Below, piece after piece: positions 63,329 through 64,000 of a stretch of DNA of 64,000 nt. Below the pieces are notes generated by a model. That model did no database searches and was not told where the DNA came from. It saw only the letters and a program-made list of their open reading frames with translations. The DNA is taken from NCBI GenBank assembly GCA_944390315.1, contig CALXPO010000027.1, positions 146,212 through 210,211 of the forward strand. Reading direction: 5' to 3'. Each line of letters begins with the position of its first letter. The first letter of the stretch is position 1. This DNA is from an uncultured Alphaproteobacteria bacterium (GTDB taxonomy: Bacteria; Pseudomonadota; Alphaproteobacteria; RF32; CAG-239). The position numbers were made by a program, and so were the translations under genes.

Positions 63329-64000
63329 AACCACGCGTTAGACGCGTGGTTCAGTAAAGCTTATAGCGGTGAGTATGATAAAGCGCTCCAAATAGGTTAA
63401 AGTTTTGTGGTCTGCCAAGACGCAAAACAACCTATTTGGAGGACAGTTTATGAAAACTGACATAGAAAGACTATCACATACGACGTGAAACTCAAAAATA
63501 TCATATAGTATTTGCGCCAAAATATAGGAGAAAAGTATTTTACGGAAGTAAAAGACTGGAAATAGTAAAAATACTCAAAGAGTTATGTAAATGGAAGGGC
63601 GTTGAAATAATAGAAGGAGAAGCATGTCCTGATCATATACATATATTAGTAAAGATACCACCAAAAATCAGTATATTAGAATTTATGGGCTTTCTCAAAG
63701 GAAAAAGCAGCTTAATGATATATGAGAGATGTAGTAATATAAAATATAAATATCGGAACAGAGGATTTTGGTGTAAGGGCTATTATGTAGATACAGAATA
63801 CGGAAAAAATCAAGGAATATATCCGAGAACAGCTTAAGCAAGACCATTTAGCAGAGCAATTAACAATGGACTTAAATGACCCGTTTACGGGTAAGTAGTA
63901 ACAAATTGCGTCTGGCAGAATATGAGTGCCCCGTTCAGGGGATGCCAGTGTTAAAGGCTTATAGCCGCATATGAAGAACCCCGCGTTTTACGCGGGGGTT
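63329..64000 (+). mobile_element. IS200/IS605-type element (decayed), reaching the window edge
   Basis: Left-end hairpin: AACCACGCGT with ACGCGTGGTT around TAG (63329-63351). Right-end hairpin: AACCCCGCGT with ACGCGGGG (63977-64000). Subterminal palindromes rather than inverted terminal repeats, plus a single Y1-transposase frame, are the marks of IS200. The right boundary may lie just past the window. Confidence 0.82.
63450..63898 (+). pseudogene. tnpA: IS200-type Y1 transposase TnpA, frameshifted
   Basis: Begins MKTDIERLSHT, then a TGA where the family has Trp, and a frame change around 63480. The next frame gives KYHIVFAPKYRRKVFYG, the HUH motif DHIHILVKI, and RGFWCKGYYVDT with the catalytic Tyr. 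A second frame change near 63800 is needed to reach YIREQLKQDHLAEQLTMDL and the stop at 63898. At least two frameshifts and one nonsense change make it inactive. Confidence 0.85.

Overview
The window comes from an AT-rich Gram-negative bacterium. The gene content points to an unnamed, probably host-associated and fermentative alphaproteobacterium. Gram-negative markers are kdsB, Lgt and several lipoproteins. Alphaproteobacterial markers are the acpP-fabF-mltG order, the fliL-fliM-DUF6468-motE order, a YbjN protein of the alphaproteobacterial type, an HESAMET-type PlsC, and an L17 with a long Ala/Glu/Lys-rich tail. Fermentative signs are L-lactate dehydrogenase, an iron-sulfur L-serine dehydratase and a full lower-glycolysis set (gap, pgk, eno). 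No rRNA, CRISPR array, origin or intact prophage is visible.

Layout. 0-6 kb: LD-carboxypeptidase, two overlapping dCTP-deaminase paralogues, dtd, an isolated rplQ with a structured leader, a repeat-filled gap, eno and dCMP deaminase. 6-14.6 kb: an orphan LuxR-type response regulator, an AlgJ/AlgI-like polysaccharide O-acetylation pair, a secreted protein, lepA, an acetyltransferase and an unknown protein. 14.8-19 kb: an accessory stretch with a Bacteroidota-like lipoprotein, then a minus-strand cluster of a split XRE regulator, a low-complexity soluble protein, three tandem 96-aa membrane paralogues and a Cys-rich membrane protein. 19-31 kb: pgk, gap, nitroreductase, argS, ftsEX, DUF218, plsC, rsmD, an RsuA-family pseudouridine synthase, tadA and a lone HNH protein. 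31-39 kb: lipoprotein, ftsB, M23 peptidase plus bactofilin, smpB, fluC, uvrB and a short flagellar operon. 39-43.6 kb: a 280-aa pilin-like protein and a 1255-aa prepilin-like protein. 43.6-55.5 kb: repeats, small secreted proteins, mltG-fabF-acpP, ldh, ybjN, lgt, a GGDEF protein, queA and kdsB. 55.5-61.6 kb: sirtuin, sdaA, an ArsP_2-type permease, a UPF0104-type membrane protein, tRNA-Pro, pgpA, two tiny membrane peptides, a conserved unknown and initiator tRNA-Met. 62-64 kb: a second low-complexity protein plus Cys-motif membrane protein, and a decayed IS200-type element.

The strongest candidate for an undescribed system is the resemblance between the loci at 16.1-19.0 kb and 62.0-63.3 kb. 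Each has a soluble protein with an S-x-R-[DE]-E-L-E N-terminal motif and a polar low-complexity linker. Each also has a small single-pass membrane protein with a C-[IL]-x-E-G-H motif just after the membrane segment. The first locus adds three tandem membrane paralogues bounded by 23-bp direct repeats. This layout resembles an effector/immunity system, but that reading is inference.

Two families of short, hairpin-rich dispersed repeats (three copies each seen here) account for much of the larger non-coding gaps.
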